A stretch of 64,000 bases of DNA, taken from the NCBI RefSeq assembly GCF_001983935.1, contig NZ_CP017641.1, forward strand, positions 3,658,001 through 3,722,000, in the 5' to 3' direction. Of the stretch, positions 1-10,286 are shown one piece after another. Positions within the stretch are counted from its first letter, which is position 1; every line of letters begins with the position of its first letter. The position numbers and the translations under genes were made by a program. The DNA comes from Fuerstiella marisgermanici (GTDB lineage Bacteria; Planctomycetota; Planctomycetia; Planctomycetales; Planctomycetaceae). Below the pieces are notes generated by a model, which had not been told where the DNA came from, did no database searches, and saw only the letters and a list, made by a program, of their open reading frames with translations.

Positions 1-89
1 TGTTCGGCGACATACAACAGGCGGCTAAGTGCTTCGGTGTGGGCGGGGCTTTCGAAATTCCATGTCGCTCCCGGTGTCTGGCCGAACAT
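1..89 (-). CDS. 5' end of a protein cut by the window edge (possibly ExeA-like AAA ATPase)
   Basis: Reading the minus strand from an ATG at 89 gives 29 open codons to the window edge, beginning MFGQTPGATWNF and continuing with SPAHTEALSRLLYVAE. A good Shine-Dalgarno (GGAG, 6 bases before the ATG) supports the start, and the gene is divergent from purM. The SPAH-x-EAL-x-RLLY pattern resembles the segment just before the Walker A motif in ExeA/GspA-like AAA ATPases. That is inference from a short fragment. Only the N-terminus is visible, so the product is not firmly identified. Confidence 0.5.
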   Translation of the reverse strand, partial: MFGQTPGATWNFESPAHTEALSRLLYVAE

Positions 90-317
90 TCCTGTCTCCG
101 ATATCGTTGGTGGGCAAGTCGAGTCGATACAATCGGACTTATCGGCAGAGTAGGCAGATTTCGAACAGGGAATCGATCCGATTGTCCGCCGGAACCAAGA
201 TCGAAAATAACCGTTGGCGGGACAGGGGCGTCGTTCGCTTCAGGAATCGGCAGAATCTGCGACAATGAATCGCCCGAAACCGCTATATAAATTCCAGTCC
301 ATTGCCTTGAATCATCC
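90..317. other. Divergent intergenic region upstream of purM
   Basis: These 228 bases lie between the minus-strand partial gene and purM and should hold both promoters. Short open frames exist on the plus strand, but they are rich in Arg and Ser, have no family resemblance and no ribosome binding site, so I do not call them. I see no riboswitch or clear -35/-10 pair. Confidence 0.4.
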
Positions 318-1376
318 ATGACTGAACTGAACTATCAATCTGCCGGCGTTGACCTGGAACTTTACGAAAAGGCCATGCAGAAACTGCCAGGCCTCATGCA
401 GCGAACGCGGACTCCCGGCGTAATGGATCTGCCAGGCGGGTTCGCTGGACTGTTCCGACTTTCGGCAGAAAGAAAATGGACCGACCCCGTGCTGGTTTCA
501 GGCACGGACGGCGTCGGTACGAAGATCAAACTCGCAATCATGATGCAGCAGTTTGACACCATCGGCATCGACCTGGTGGCAATGTGTGTCAACGACTGCC
601 TGTGCCTGGGAGCGACGCCGCTGTTGTTTCTGGATTACATTGCGATGGGCAAGGACAACCCCATCCTGCTGGAGCAACTGGTCACCGGAGTCAGCGACGG
701 TTGCGTACGAGCGGGCGCCGCGTTGCTGGGTGGCGAAACAGCCATCATGCCGGATCTGTACGCTGACGGCGATTTCGATATGGCTGGCTTCTGCGTGGGG
801 GCTGCTGATCGAGCGGAACTTGTGAACGGCAAAGAACGCATCGTGGCGGGCGACGTGCTGATCGGCATTCCTTCGTCCGGTTTTCACAGCAACGGATACA
901 GTCTTATCCGCAAGGCCGTGTTCGAACACGCGGGCCTTTCCGTCGAAGACAAGATTGCAGAACTGGACTGCACGGTCGGCGAAGCGTTGCTGCGGCCAAC
1001 TCGCATTTACGCAGAAACTCTAACAGCGCTGCAGACGTCTGTCGGCAACCAGGCGATGCATGGGATCGCTCATATTACCGGCGGCGGCCTGTGCGAGAAC
1101 TTCGAACGCATCATGCCGTCTGGTTTGACGGCGAAGTTTCAGCGTTCGGCTTTGAAAGTGCCCGCGCTGTTTTCGTGGCTGCAGGGGCTGGGCAACATTG
1201 TGGACGCCGAAATGTGGCGAGTGTTCAACATGGGCATCGGCATGGTTATCGCCGTACCGCCGGAACACGTCGATGCCGCCGTCAGTGCATGTTCAACGGA
1301 CGCCTATCCGGCAACGGTGATTGGCAGCGTCGAAGAAACCGATTCAGGCGACGCCGGAAGTGCGTCGCTGGTTTAA
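318..1376 (+). CDS. purM: Phosphoribosylformylglycinamidine cyclo-ligase (AIR synthetase)
   Basis: PurM makes aminoimidazole ribonucleotide from FGAM and ATP, the fifth step of purine synthesis, in the cytosol. The 352-residue product is of normal family length. It has the signature GTDGVGTK (residues 62-69) and GGETA (138-142), both part of the ATP/phosphate-binding AIRS fold, followed by the AIRS C-terminal half with an ITGGG segment. The ATG at 318 gives the full conserved N-terminus; no strong ribosome binding site is visible before it. It is the first gene of a plus-strand run that continues 18 bases later with a universal stress protein. No other pur gene lies in the window. Confidence 0.95.
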   Translation: MTELNYQSAGVDLELYEKAMQKLPGLMQRTRTPGVMDLPGGFAGLFRLSAERKWTDPVLVSGTDGVGTKIKLAIMMQQFDTIGIDLVAMCVNDCLCLGATPLLFLDYIAMGKDNPILLEQLVTGVSDGCVRAGAALLGGETAIMPDLYADGDFDMAGFCVGAADRAELVNGKERIVAGDVLIGIPSSGFHSNGYSLIRKAVFEHAGLSVEDKIAELDCTVGEALLRPTRIYAETLTALQTSVGNQAMHGIAHITGGGLCENFERIMPSGLTAKFQRSALKVPALFSWLQGLGNIVDAEMWRVFNMGIGMVIAVPPEHVDAAVSACSTDAYPATVIGSVEETDSGDAGSASLV

Positions 1377-1394
1377 ATAAAGCGGGAGCTCATC

Positions 1395-1838
1395 ATGAGT
1401 TGGGAAACGACAAAGCCGGTCATCGTACCAATCGATTTTTCAGGCATGTCTGTGGACGCCATCAAAACGGCGCTGCGGCTGGCGGCTGATCCGAAGTCGG
1501 TGCACGTACTGCACGTCGTTCCGGTTCTGGACCAGATTGGTGCGGGCATGGTCGGCTGGGCGTTGCCAACCGATGAAGAACGCAATTCGTCGGTGCAGGA
1601 GCACTTCCGTGAATTTCTGGCAGAGCACGGCTTCACGCACCTTCGTGAGATCATTTTACAAGGCCAGCCCGGTGAGGAAATTGCTGAATATGCGGCAAAG
1701 GTTGAGGCTGGAGTGATTGTGATTCCGTCTCACGGCTATCATGGGGTCAAGCGGCTGCTGCTGGGGTCTGTGGCCGAAAAAGTGGTGCGGCTCGCCACGT
1801 GTCCCGTGTTCATTTTGCGTCGCGACGACGCTGAATAA
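1395..1838 (+). CDS. Universal stress protein (UspA family)
   Basis: This is a single-domain UspA protein of 147 residues, the usual length. It starts with the family's beta strand and Asp (KPVIVPIDFS). Near the C-terminus it has the ATP-binding pattern G-x2-G-x9-G-S in GYHGVKRLLLGSVAEKV, followed by ATCPVFILR. Presence of this glycine motif suggests the ATP-binding subclass. A GGGAG ribosome binding site precedes the ATG. The 18-base gap after purM suggests co-transcription, but the function has no obvious link to purine synthesis. The specific stress is unknown. Confidence 0.9.
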   Translation: MSWETTKPVIVPIDFSGMSVDAIKTALRLAADPKSVHVLHVVPVLDQIGAGMVGWALPTDEERNSSVQEHFREFLAEHGFTHLREIILQGQPGEEIAEYAAKVEAGVIVIPSHGYHGVKRLLLGSVAEKVVRLATCPVFILRRDDAE

Positions 1839-1958
1839 AGTTACTTGCACGATCCGCTTTTCTCACGCTGTCGTCCACGGTACATTGGAAGATCAATCTC
1901 GGTCAGCACGATCCCGCGGACTCACCTGCCTTCGAATCCTCCCACTGGAAAATCTCTG

Positions 1959-2872
<914 letters not shown>

Positions 2873-2876
<4 letters not shown>

Positions 2877-3553
2877 ACAGTATCGTGCCCGATTCATCAA
2901 CGACTGCCGCTATCGAACTTCTTAACAAGTCTTTGCACCGCCACAAGGTGGGGCTCGCCGACGAACATGCGGCGAAGCTGGCCGAATACTGCGACCTGTT
3001 GTGGGAATGGAACGCTCAGCTGAACCTGACTCGGCACACAGATTTCGAACAATTCGTAACTCGCGACTTGATCGATTCGTTGCGACTGGCCAGTCACATT
3101 CCTGAAGAGCAATCCGTGCTGGACGTTGGAGCGGGCGGCGGCGTGCCGGGCGTTGTGCTGGCGATTACGCGTCCGGACCTGAATGTTTCGATGGCCGAAT
3201 CGGTCGGCAAGAAGGCGAAGGCTCTGAAAGACATCTGTCGCAAGTTGAGGCTGTCCGTCCCTGTCCATGCGGCGCGAGCTGAAGACGTGCTGAAGAAGCA
3301 TCATTACGACGTGCTGACGCTTCGAGCCGTAGCGCCGCTTAGAAAGATTCTGTTCTGGTTTCAGCGGCACACGACGGCGTTCGGTTCGATCCTCGCGATC
3401 AAAGGGCCTCGCTGGGTGGCAGAACGCGACGAGGCTGACAAGGAAGGACTGTTGGCAGGAGTCGACCTGGACGTCATCGACGAATATCCAACGCCCGGCC
3501 ACGACAACAATAGCGTGATCCTGAGTATCCGTTACCAGCGGCCGGTTGCGTAA
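2873..3553 (+). CDS. rsmG: 16S rRNA (guanine527-N7)-methyltransferase
   Basis: RsmG (GidB) methylates G527 of 16S rRNA with SAM. The 226-residue protein shows the Rossmann motif I as [17 protein letters not shown], preceded by the family's [12 protein letters not shown] segment and a DLIDSLRL block. It starts with GTG at 2873, overlapping the TGA of the TIM-barrel gene by 4 bases, which suggests translational coupling. tsaD follows after 2 bases. Pairing of rsmG with a tRNA modification gene fits a translation-related stretch. Confidence 0.93.
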
Positions 3554-3555
3554 CG

Positions 3556-4584
3556 ATGCGTCGACTTCTCGCGATCGAATCTTCGTGCGACGAAACGTCC
3601 GCCGCAGTGGTGGCGGAAGACCAGTCGGTGCTGTCCAATGTCGTCGCGTCGCAGTTTGAACTGCATCAGGAATTCGGCGGCGTCGTCCCGGAGATTGCAT
3701 CTCGAGCTCACGTGCGTCGCATTCTGCCAGTCATCGAACAGGCACTGCAACAAGCTGACTGTGCACTTGCCGACATTGCTGCCGTGGCTGTGACTTCTGA
3801 ACCGGGGCTGGTCGGTTCGCTGCTGGTGGGGCTCACAGCCGCCAAGACACTCGCTATGAGCCTCAACGTGCCGCTCGTAGCGGTCAATCATATTGACGCT
3901 CACATTTATGCGTGCGGCATGGGGCAGAAATCGTCTGCGTTCCCCTGCATTGGTTTCGTCGTCAGCGGCGGGCACACCAATCTGTATGAATGCCATTCCG
4001 CGACGGACTGTCGACTGGTTGCTGGCACGACTGACGACGCCGCCGGTGAAGCGTTCGACAAGGTAGCTCGCGTGTTAAATCTGCCGTACCCCGGCGGACC
4101 GTCGATTCAAAAGGCGGCCGAGCAGGGCGACCCAACTGCCTACAAACTGCCACGCCCGATGATGCGAGCGGATAAGCTGAACTTCAGTTTCAGCGGATTA
4201 AAAACGGCGGTCCTGTATGCGGCTCGCGGAGTACCCGGGCCCGACCAATTGAGCGAAACGCCTCCCGAATGCGTGGCCGATTTGGCGGCTTCATTTCAGC
4301 AGGCGGTGGTGGATGTCTTGGTATTCAAGTGCAAAATCGCGCTACGAAAATCGGGCCACCGCCGTTTGTGCGTCGGCGGCGGGGTGGCGGCGAATCGACT
4401 ATTCCGCGAACAGATTGCGGAGATGTGTCGCCGTCAAAGTGTTGAGCTACTGATTGCTCCACCGGAACTATGCACGGACAACGCCGCCATGGCTGCGATT
4501 GCGTGGGAGTATCTCGATCAGGGACGCACGGCGAACCTGGACGTGGACGTTCTACCTGGATTGGTTCGGCCCAAACGCAAATGA
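3556..4584 (+). CDS. tsaD: tRNA N6-adenosine threonylcarbamoyltransferase
   Basis: TsaD transfers threonylcarbamoyl to A37 of ANN-decoding tRNAs. The 342-residue protein has the N-terminal [16 protein letters not shown] signature, the metal-binding histidine pair in NHIDAHIYA, and the ASKH-fold C-terminal segment [12 protein letters not shown]. Length is normal. It follows rsmG by 2 bases and is the last gene of the plus-strand run. The next gene is convergent, and a repeat element lies between them. No tsaB, tsaC or tsaE is in the window. Confidence 0.95.
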   Translation: MRRLLAIESSCDETSAAVVAEDQSVLSNVVASQFELHQEFGGVVPEIASRAHVRRILPVIEQALQQADCALADIAAVAVTSEPGLVGSLLVGLTAAKTLAMSLNVPLVAVNHIDAHIYACGMGQKSSAFPCIGFVVSGGHTNLYECHSATDCRLVAGTTDDAAGEAFDKVARVLNLPYPGGPSIQKAAEQGDPTAYKLPRPMMRADKLNFSFSGLKTAVLYAARGVPGPDQLSETPPECVADLAASFQQAVVDVLVFKCKIALRKSGHRRLCVGGGVAANRLFREQIAEMCRRQSVELLIAPPELCTDNAAMAAIAWEYLDQGRTANLDVDVLPGLVRPKRK

Positions 4585-4629
4585 CCGTGGCGTACCCACG
4601 CCTCCCGCTTCAGAGATCTTGCGGTTCCG

Positions 4630-4808
4630 AATAAAGGCCCCGCATTGGTACCTCTCCCAGGCGAAGCCGTTGGGGGAGGTCGGACAAGCGAAGCAATGTC
4701 CGGGAGGGGGGCACGCGCGGGTATGCATGTTCCACGCAGCCCTCCCCCGATCTTGCTTTGCTCGATCGAGCCCTCCCACAATAAATTGCGGGAGGGGTTG
4801 GAGCGACA
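4630..4808 (+). repeat. RPT1 interspersed hairpin repeat, copy A
   Basis: A G/C-tract-rich element in the gap between the convergent tsaD and LarA-like genes. It consists of successive hairpins: CCTCTCCC pairing with GGGGGAGG around AGGCGAAGCC; GGACA with TGTCC around AGCGAAGC; and CCCTCCC with GGGAGGG around CACAATAAATTGC. Two near-identical relatives are at 10088-10286 (opposite strand) and 40241-40433. Copy A has diverged most in the middle. Position at the 3' ends of both neighbours suggests a termination or mRNA-end role, which is inference. Confidence 0.85.
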
Positions 4809-4846
4809 GTGAATTCGTATCCCGCGCGTTGGGAAGGTGAATTGTC

Positions 4847-6103
4847 TCACACGTCCGACATTTGCCCGGCCGCATTCACTGGGAAATCGTACGGATCGCC
4901 CACGAATTCCAACCGATCACTTGCTTCCACGAGTGGAAAGTACGCTTCGGATATTCGGGCGTGAGTCAGATGCAACGTGTCGGAAATCTGCAGCACCTTG
5001 GCATCCTTAGGAGCACTCATCCCGATCGTTTGCAGTGCCGTTTCCACGGCCAGAGCGTCTGTCGGCAGAGTGATTGGAATCATGGCCGCTTCCGGATGGT
5101 TGGCGGTCACGCAGTTCACCCGCGTCTTGTCGTGATCGACCTGGTCCACGCAACGTTGAGTCGTATATTCTGCCATGCCGATGCCGGTGGCGTTGCCGTG
5201 ACTTTCCTCGGTCAGTGAACGTATCAAAATGCGCAGGCAGTTGACCGAATCATCTTTCGTGGCCGCGTGGTCATTAAACTTTCGCCCGACCACGTTTGCG
5301 TCCATGCCTGAGCCACTGATGTTCTTGCCGATGCGATCGACGATTAGTAAGTCGGCATAATCGAATGGCAGTCGTGGCAGCCAATCGCATGCCTGCTTCA
5401 AAAGTTCGGGTTCACGGCCTGCAAACGCAGCCGGAGCCACCGCTTCGATCATCGCCGTCTCATCGATGGCGTTCTCCAAAATTGCCAGGCCACCCACCAC
5501 GCTGCATTCATGAAGGACTCGTGCAGCGATTGAATCTATCATCTCAGGAAAACTATGACTCATAATTCCCTGATGGTAGACCTTCGCACCGTGATGCTTG
5601 CCCAGCCCGATTAGCATCATCTTGTGCAAGCCGGATTCGATTGGGCCCACAAATCGCGTGTGCGGCTTGATGCGATTGACCACCAACACGTGGTCTGCTT
5701 CGTAAGCAAACCTGTCGAAGTGGACAGGGATTCCGAAGCTGGTTTCGGCTACGACGACCGTGTCCATTGTTGCTTTGATGGGCGCTTCGACAGATTGTTC
5801 CGTCACGCCCAGGCCAGCCAGCACTTCGAGCTGGCCTTTCACCGTGCCGCCGCCGTGGCTGCCCATCGCCGGGACGATAAACGGAGCAGCGCCGATCGAC
5901 TTCAGATACCGAACGGTTTCACGAATGATCATCGCTATATTGGCAATGCCACGACTGCCGGCGGTCACGGCAACCGTCTGGTCAGGCTTGATGATGCTGC
6001 TTAGCGACAGACCAGCCAACTGCTGATGCACGGTTTCGGCAATGTTCTCCACCTTCGGCGCATCAAAGCGTTGGCGGACGTCGCACATGCGGGGAAGCTG
6101 CAT
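4847..6103 (-). CDS. LarA-like (DUF2088) lactate racemase-domain protein
   Basis: A 418-residue protein, close to the usual LarA length. It has the N-terminal glycine-rich block (TAGSRGIANIAMII, then PAMGSHGGG) and the central NRIKPHTRF and ESGLHKMMLIGLGKHHGA segments with conserved His and Lys residues. LarA racemases use a nickel-pincer nucleotide made by LarB, LarC and LarE; none of these is in the window, so the reaction may be carried out on a different 2-hydroxy acid or depend on genes elsewhere. It starts 2 bases after the stop of the pterin dehydratase gene, so the two are probably co-transcribed. Substrate unknown. Confidence 0.8.
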   Translation of the reverse strand: MQLPRMCDVRQRFDAPKVENIAETVHQQLAGLSLSSIIKPDQTVAVTAGSRGIANIAMIIRETVRYLKSIGAAPFIVPAMGSHGGGTVKGQLEVLAGLGVTEQSVEAPIKATMDTVVVAETSFGIPVHFDRFAYEADHVLVVNRIKPHTRFVGPIESGLHKMMLIGLGKHHGAKVYHQGIMSHSFPEMIDSIAARVLHECSVVGGLAILENAIDETAMIEAVAPAAFAGREPELLKQACDWLPRLPFDYADLLIVDRIGKNISGSGMDANVVGRKFNDHAATKDDSVNCLRILIRSLTEESHGNATGIGMAEYTTQRCVDQVDHDKTRVNCVTANHPEAAMIPITLPTDALAVETALQTIGMSAPKDAKVLQISDTLHLTHARISEAYFPLVEASDRLEFVGDPYDFPVNAAGQMSDV

Positions 6104-6105
6104 CG

Positions 6106-6471
6106 TTAGGATTTCTCTTCGATCGGCAGGGCGTCGATTTTCGCGGCAAGGATGAAATCGTTAAGCGACAATCCATCGATGGCGTGAGTCCAGATATCAA
6201 TTGTCACGTTTCGGTAGCCGACCAGATGCAAATCCGGATGGTGACCTTCGGCTTCTGCCAGTTCAGTCACATGTTTGAAGAATTCCATCCCCGCGACGAA
6301 GTTCTTCACGGTCCACGACTTGGTGATGCGATCGGGCTCTGACAGGATCTTCCAGCCGTCCACTTCCTGGTTTTGTCGCGCGGCTTCTTCGGGTGTCAGC
6401 TTCGGCACGCCTCCTTCGCACGGCACGCATTTGACGGTTCGCAATTGTTCTTTGGTGGATACTTCGGTCAT
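6106..6471 (-). CDS. phhB: 4a-hydroxytetrahydrobiopterin dehydratase (pterin carbinolamine dehydratase)
   Basis: A 121-residue PCD/DCoH protein that dehydrates 4a-hydroxytetrahydropterin to recycle the cofactor of aromatic amino acid hydroxylases. The signature is EGHHPDLHLVGY followed by WTHAIDGLSLND, matching the family's catalytic His residues and the spaced Asp. The ATG at 6471 has a strong GGAGG 8 bases upstream; the longer frame to 6567 lacks one and is rich in Arg, so I reject it. An extra N-terminal stretch (residues 1-25) contains VKCVPCEGG, a feature common in plant and bacterial homologues. No phenylalanine hydroxylase is in the window, so it could also act in molybdopterin or other pterin metabolism. 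Confidence 0.9.
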   Translation of the reverse strand: MTEVSTKEQLRTVKCVPCEGGVPKLTPEEAARQNQEVDGWKILSEPDRITKSWTVKNFVAGMEFFKHVTELAEAEGHHPDLHLVGYRNVTIDIWTHAIDGLSLNDFILAAKIDALPIEEKS

Positions 6472-6700
6472 TGTGATTACCTCCTTACCTGTGCGGCCAC
6501 TGCAAAATTGCAGCGCCGGAAAACGGTCGCGGTCTCGGCTCTGTCGCGTAGTTTGAAATTTGCCCATGCCCCGGAACTCGTGAGCCGCAAGACGCTAGCC
6601 GCCAGTTTTTCGTCCGAACGACATCTGCAACGGAGCGGGAAGAGCAACGTGGCGCGATCGCGTACGAGCTATGTTAAGGGCGGACAGATCATCTGACCAG

Positions 6701-7486
6701 TCATTCCGCTGGAGGTGGAACGCCCAGAGACTTGCCGCCGTCGATGGCGATGCAGGTGCCGGAAATCATGCGAGCACCATCGCTGCAGAGATACGCGATC
6801 GATTCAGCAACTTCCTCCGGGCTAATCATGCGGTCCCACGCTCTGGCCAAAGGGCTGGCTGCAATGAGTTCGCGGACCACGGCTTGGCGATCCGGTCGAT
6901 CCGCGAAGTTTTCTTCGATCATATTGGTTCGTTCGACAGGGCCCGGGCACACGGCGTTGACTCGAACTTTATCCTTCGAATGACACAACGCCAGACTCTT
7001 AGTCAGCCCGGCAAGCGCCATCTTGCTGATGGAATAGACGGGGTCATGACTGCGGGGCAGCAGTCCCGCGTTACTGGCAACGTTGACGATGCTGCCGCCG
7101 GTCGGTTGTGTCACCATATGAGCGATCGCTGACTTGCAGCCGAAAAACGCGGCTTTCAAATTCGTGTCCACGACGCGTTGCCAGTCGTCTTCGGAGACGT
7201 TCTCGATCTGAGCCACAAGGCCTACGCCGGCGTTGTTGACCAGTGCATCGATTTGCCCGGTCTCTTGAACCGCGGCATCAATCAGTTGATTGATATCCGC
7301 CACTTGCCGGACGTCGCAAAGTGAAGTCTCAACGCCTGCCGCCCGCAGAGTCTGTTTGGCCTCATGTGAATAGTGAACATCGCCCGCGAACACGCGATTT
7401 CCGAGTCTGGCAAAGTGCAAAGCCGTCGTCAGCCCGATACCGCTGCCTGCTCCCGTGATGACGGTTGTCTTAGGTTGGTCAGTCAT
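6701..7486 (-). CDS. SDR family oxidoreductase
   Basis: A 261-residue classical short-chain dehydrogenase. It has the cofactor motif TGAGSGIG near the N-terminus, NNAG in strand 4, the catalytic Ser region NVASNAG with Tyr-x3-Lys in YSISK, and the usual C-terminal IDGGKS. An Asp after strand 2 (FAGDVHY) suggests NAD preference, by family rule. It lies on the same strand as phhB but 229 bases upstream of it, so co-transcription is possible but unproven. The substrate cannot be told from sequence. Confidence 0.9.
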   Translation of the reverse strand: MTDQPKTTVITGAGSGIGLTTALHFARLGNRVFAGDVHYSHEAKQTLRAAGVETSLCDVRQVADINQLIDAAVQETGQIDALVNNAGVGLVAQIENVSEDDWQRVVDTNLKAAFFGCKSAIAHMVTQPTGGSIVNVASNAGLLPRSHDPVYSISKMALAGLTKSLALCHSKDKVRVNAVCPGPVERTNMIEENFADRPDRQAVVRELIAASPLARAWDRMISPEEVAESIAYLCSDGARMISGTCIAIDGGKSLGVPPPAE

Positions 7487-7635
7487 TCCCGCAGTTTAGT
7501 CACGCAAGCAAATCTGGCAAAACGTCCTCACGCACGCCGTCACGAACTGAACTCAGGGCCGCATTTGGCTTCAACGGTGCGTCGTTGCCGACGGTGGGTT
7601 GCTAAATGGCCAATCGTTCCCGTAGTCTTCCGTCG

Positions 7636-9948
7636 ATGCTGCAGTTTTTTCTGAATCCGGTCATGCTTGCCGGGCTGGCCGGAGTCGGTCTGCCCGTGGT
7701 CGCGCATTTGTTGAGTCGTCGGAAGTACGACGTCGTTCAATGGGGGGCGATGCAGTTTCTTAACCCCAGTCGGAAGACTCGGCGCAAGCTTAAGCTGGAA
7801 GAGCTGCTGTTACTGCTCATTCGCATGTCGGCAATCGCACTCTTGGCCTTCGCGGCGTCACGGCCGTGGATCAGCAGCGGGTTTCTGACGGGCTACCGTT
7901 CTGCCGGTTCGCGCGACGTCGTCTTTGTGATCGACGGATCGAATTCTATGAGTCGCAGCGACGGGTTGACGAACCTGCATCAGAAAGCCATTCGCCGAGC
8001 CAACGAATTTCTGGCGACTTTGCGACCAGGAGACACGGTCGCCGTGATTGACGCTCGTGACCAGCCGATTCCGATCGTAAAATCGCCGCTGCAAAATCAC
8101 GATGTGGTGCGTGAGAAACTGAAGTCGATACCGCCGCCCGCTGGCGCTGGTGATTTGCAGCGCGCGTGCGAAGAAGCCGTTGGAATTCTGGGCCGATGCA
8201 GCAATGGGGCTCGTGAGATCATTGTATTCTCCGACCGTCAACGCAGCGGCTGGTCACCTTCGGATAATGCTTCGTGGGAACGCTTTGAAGACGTCTTGAA
8301 CTTTCCGTCAGTGCGGCCGGATTTGTGGGTAGTTGACGTCAGCAGCGGGCTGGGAGCGATCCGCAACAACGTGTCGCTGGGGCGTATTAAGGTGTCTCGC
8401 GATCTGACCGTGCCCAACTTTCCGGTCAGTTTTCAGGTGCCGGTGCGAAACTCCGGCAGCGAAGCGGTTAATGTGCCGCTGCAGATTTTGACCAACGGTC
8501 AACGAGTCGCCAATCTGGACGCGACCGTGTCCGTGCCGCCTCAATCAGAAACTGTGTTCAGCCGCTCAATTAGTTTTACGGGTGCCGGCACGAACATCGT
8601 CTCGATAAAACTGTCGCTGCCCGAAGATCCGGTCGCGGCGGACAACGCCACTCACGCTGCGGTTCAGGTCACGTCGGCCGTGCCTGTGCTGCTGGTGGAA
8701 AATTCTGACAGTCTGAACAGGTCGAACTGGAATACCTTTTTCGCGTCGTTGGCGTTGACCAGTCCGGACAATAAGTCCCCATGGATTGTGGCGAAAACGG
8801 TGAAAGCCAATGACCTGACGGCGGCGGACCTGCAGTCGGTGGCGGCCGTGGTGCTGGCCGATGTCACAGAGTTGCCGGAAGGCCTGCCGCATCAGCTACT
8901 CGACTTCGCAACTCGGGGCAATGGCGTATTTCTATGCCTTGGCCGCGACACATCGCCAGAAAGCTTTCAAAAGCTGTACGCCGCACCCGGGCTGCTTCCG
9001 ACAGTTCGGCTCACGCGAATGAAGACGGCCGATCCAGACGCTGCAACGCCCGCGACTGTCGCGCCGTACAGTCTGGAAAGTGAATGGCTAAATCGTTTTC
9101 GAGAGCGCAAAGGGGCCAGTCTGCTGAAGGCCATCTTTCGCCAATGGTGGCTGGTAGAAACCGGCGTGACCACTGCGGACGACGACTCCGACAGCGAAGC
9201 CGGCGACAATGCTTCGACAATTCCCGACCGCGGATTAAGCAGTCTGCAGGAGTTAATCGATCCACCTGTCACGGTCGCTCAACTGAACACCGGCGACCCT
9301 TTGCTGTTGCAGGCAGCCTGTGGGCGAGGCAGCGTGCTGCTGATGACAAGCAACATTAACACGTCCATGAACAACCTGCCCACCACGCCCGACTACGTTC
9401 CCTTTCTACATGAGGCGTTGTTCCAGATGGCAGCGTCGCGTGTGCAGCGGAATGTCCGGTTCGGTCAGCCGCTCATTGCGACGGTACCTAACGAGGACGC
9501 ACCATCCGATGCAACAACACGTGACGAGCCCCGTTTGTCGTTCGCCACACCGTACGATGAGTCGCTGGAAGCAGAGCTTCGGCCCGACAACCAGGACTGG
9601 ATTGCGTCGCTGCCCGCCACGCGGTTCCCTGGCGTTTACGAATTACATGAAACGGACAAGCCGGAAGGCGAGCCGCTGGATGCCTTCGTTATTAACTACG
9701 ATCACGAAGAAGACAACCCGGAAGAATTGACGGCTGATGATCGAGCCCGCCTGATTGTCAACGACCGCATGACATTCGTCGATTCCCTGGACCAGCTTCA
9801 AAAACAAATGTACGGTAACGAATCGCGCAGCGAACTATGGGCGTGGCTGCTGTGGCTGTTCCTCGGCCTGCTGCTGGTCGAAATCTGGATGACGCGCCGA
9901 CTGGTCATGAATGGCCATGCGGGGCGGGACGGCCCGCCAGCCGATTAG
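7636..9948 (+). CDS. BatA/VWA-domain membrane protein
   Basis: A 770-residue protein. The N-terminal BatA (aerotolerance) domain has a first membrane segment (FFLNPVMLAGLAGVGLPVVAHLL), the RKYDVVQWGAMQFL block and a second hydrophobic stretch. A von Willebrand A domain follows, with a MIDAS motif DGSNSMS around residue 100. A long periplasmic region of Ig-like/GATase-like character comes next, and a C-terminal membrane helix (LLWLFLGLLLVEIW) ends it. ATG 7636 is preferred over 7606 because it begins the membrane segment. Such proteins usually sit with MoxR and DUF58 genes; here they are absent. The last codons and stop lie inside an interspersed repeat (see 9931-9987). Confidence 0.85.
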   Translation: MLQFFLNPVMLAGLAGVGLPVVAHLLSRRKYDVVQWGAMQFLNPSRKTRRKLKLEELLLLLIRMSAIALLAFAASRPWISSGFLTGYRSAGSRDVVFVIDGSNSMSRSDGLTNLHQKAIRRANEFLATLRPGDTVAVIDARDQPIPIVKSPLQNHDVVREKLKSIPPPAGAGDLQRACEEAVGILGRCSNGAREIIVFSDRQRSGWSPSDNASWERFEDVLNFPSVRPDLWVVDVSSGLGAIRNNVSLGRIKVSRDLTVPNFPVSFQVPVRNSGSEAVNVPLQILTNGQRVANLDATVSVPPQSETVFSRSISFTGAGTNIVSIKLSLPEDPVAADNATHAAVQVTSAVPVLLVENSDSLNRSNWNTFFASLALTSPDNKSPWIVAKTVKANDLTAADLQSVAAVVLADVTELPEGLPHQLLDFATRGNGVFLCLGRDTSPESFQKLYAAPGLLPTVRLTRMKTADPDAATPATVAPYSLESEWLNRFRERKGASLLKAIFRQWWLVETGVTTADDDSDSEAGDNASTIPDRGLSSLQELIDPPVTVAQLNTGDPLLLQAACGRGSVLLMTSNINTSMNNLPTTPDYVPFLHEALFQMAASRVQRNVRFGQPLIATVPNEDAPSDATTRDEPRLSFATPYDESLEAELRPDNQDWIASLPATRFPGVYELHETDKPEGEPLDAFVINYDHEEDNPEELTADDRARLIVNDRMTFVDSLDQLQKQMYGNESRSELWAWLLWLFLGLLLVEIWMTRRLVMNGHAGRDGPPAD

Positions 9949-9987
9949 AGCTTACGCTCCGAATGGCAGACGGCGTTCCCGTTGGTC
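9931..9987 (+). repeat. RPT3 interspersed repeat, overlapping the stop of the VWA gene
   Basis: The segment beginning GGCCCGCCAGCCGATT matches 30517-30570 exactly over its first 16 bases, and continues with ACGCTCCGAAT and GTTCCCGTTGG in both places. In this copy the first 18 bases encode the last residues (GPPAD) and the TAG of the VWA protein. In the other copy the same bases lie outside any gene I call. Confidence 0.7.
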
Positions 9988-10087
9988 ACTTACCGTTCCA
10001 TTGAAGTATCTTGCGGGCTTGGACAACGGCAGCCGGTCGTGCGACATCAAGCCGATTCAATCGCAACAAGGACAAACCGGCGGCGCT

Positions 10088-10286
10088 GCCGCTTCAACCC
10101 CTCCCGCAATTTATTGTGGGAGGGGTCGATCGAGCGAAGCAAGATCGGGGGAGGGTCGGATACGGAACGTGATTGGTATGCTCGACCACAACAGCGCATG
10201 GCCCCCTCCCGGACATCGCTTCGCTTGTCCGACCTCCCCCAACGGCTTCGCCTGGGAGAGGTAAAACGCAAGGCCTTCGTTCAGGA
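10088..10286 (-). repeat. RPT1 interspersed hairpin repeat, copy B
   Basis: This is the reverse complement of the RPT1 unit and very like copy C at 40241-40433 over the whole length, including a non-hairpin middle part (GTGATTGGTATGCTCGA) and the tail TAAAACGCAAGGCCTT. It contains the hairpin CCCCTCCCGCAATTTATTGT closed by GGGAGGGG. It sits about 140 bases after the VWA stop. Open frames across it are by-products of the repeat. Confidence 0.88.

Noticed and set aside
4454-4875. Overlapping frames across RPT1 copy A (also at 9911-10350 and 40202-40518)
   Set aside because: They translate the repeat itself, in several frames and both strands; no gene is supported.
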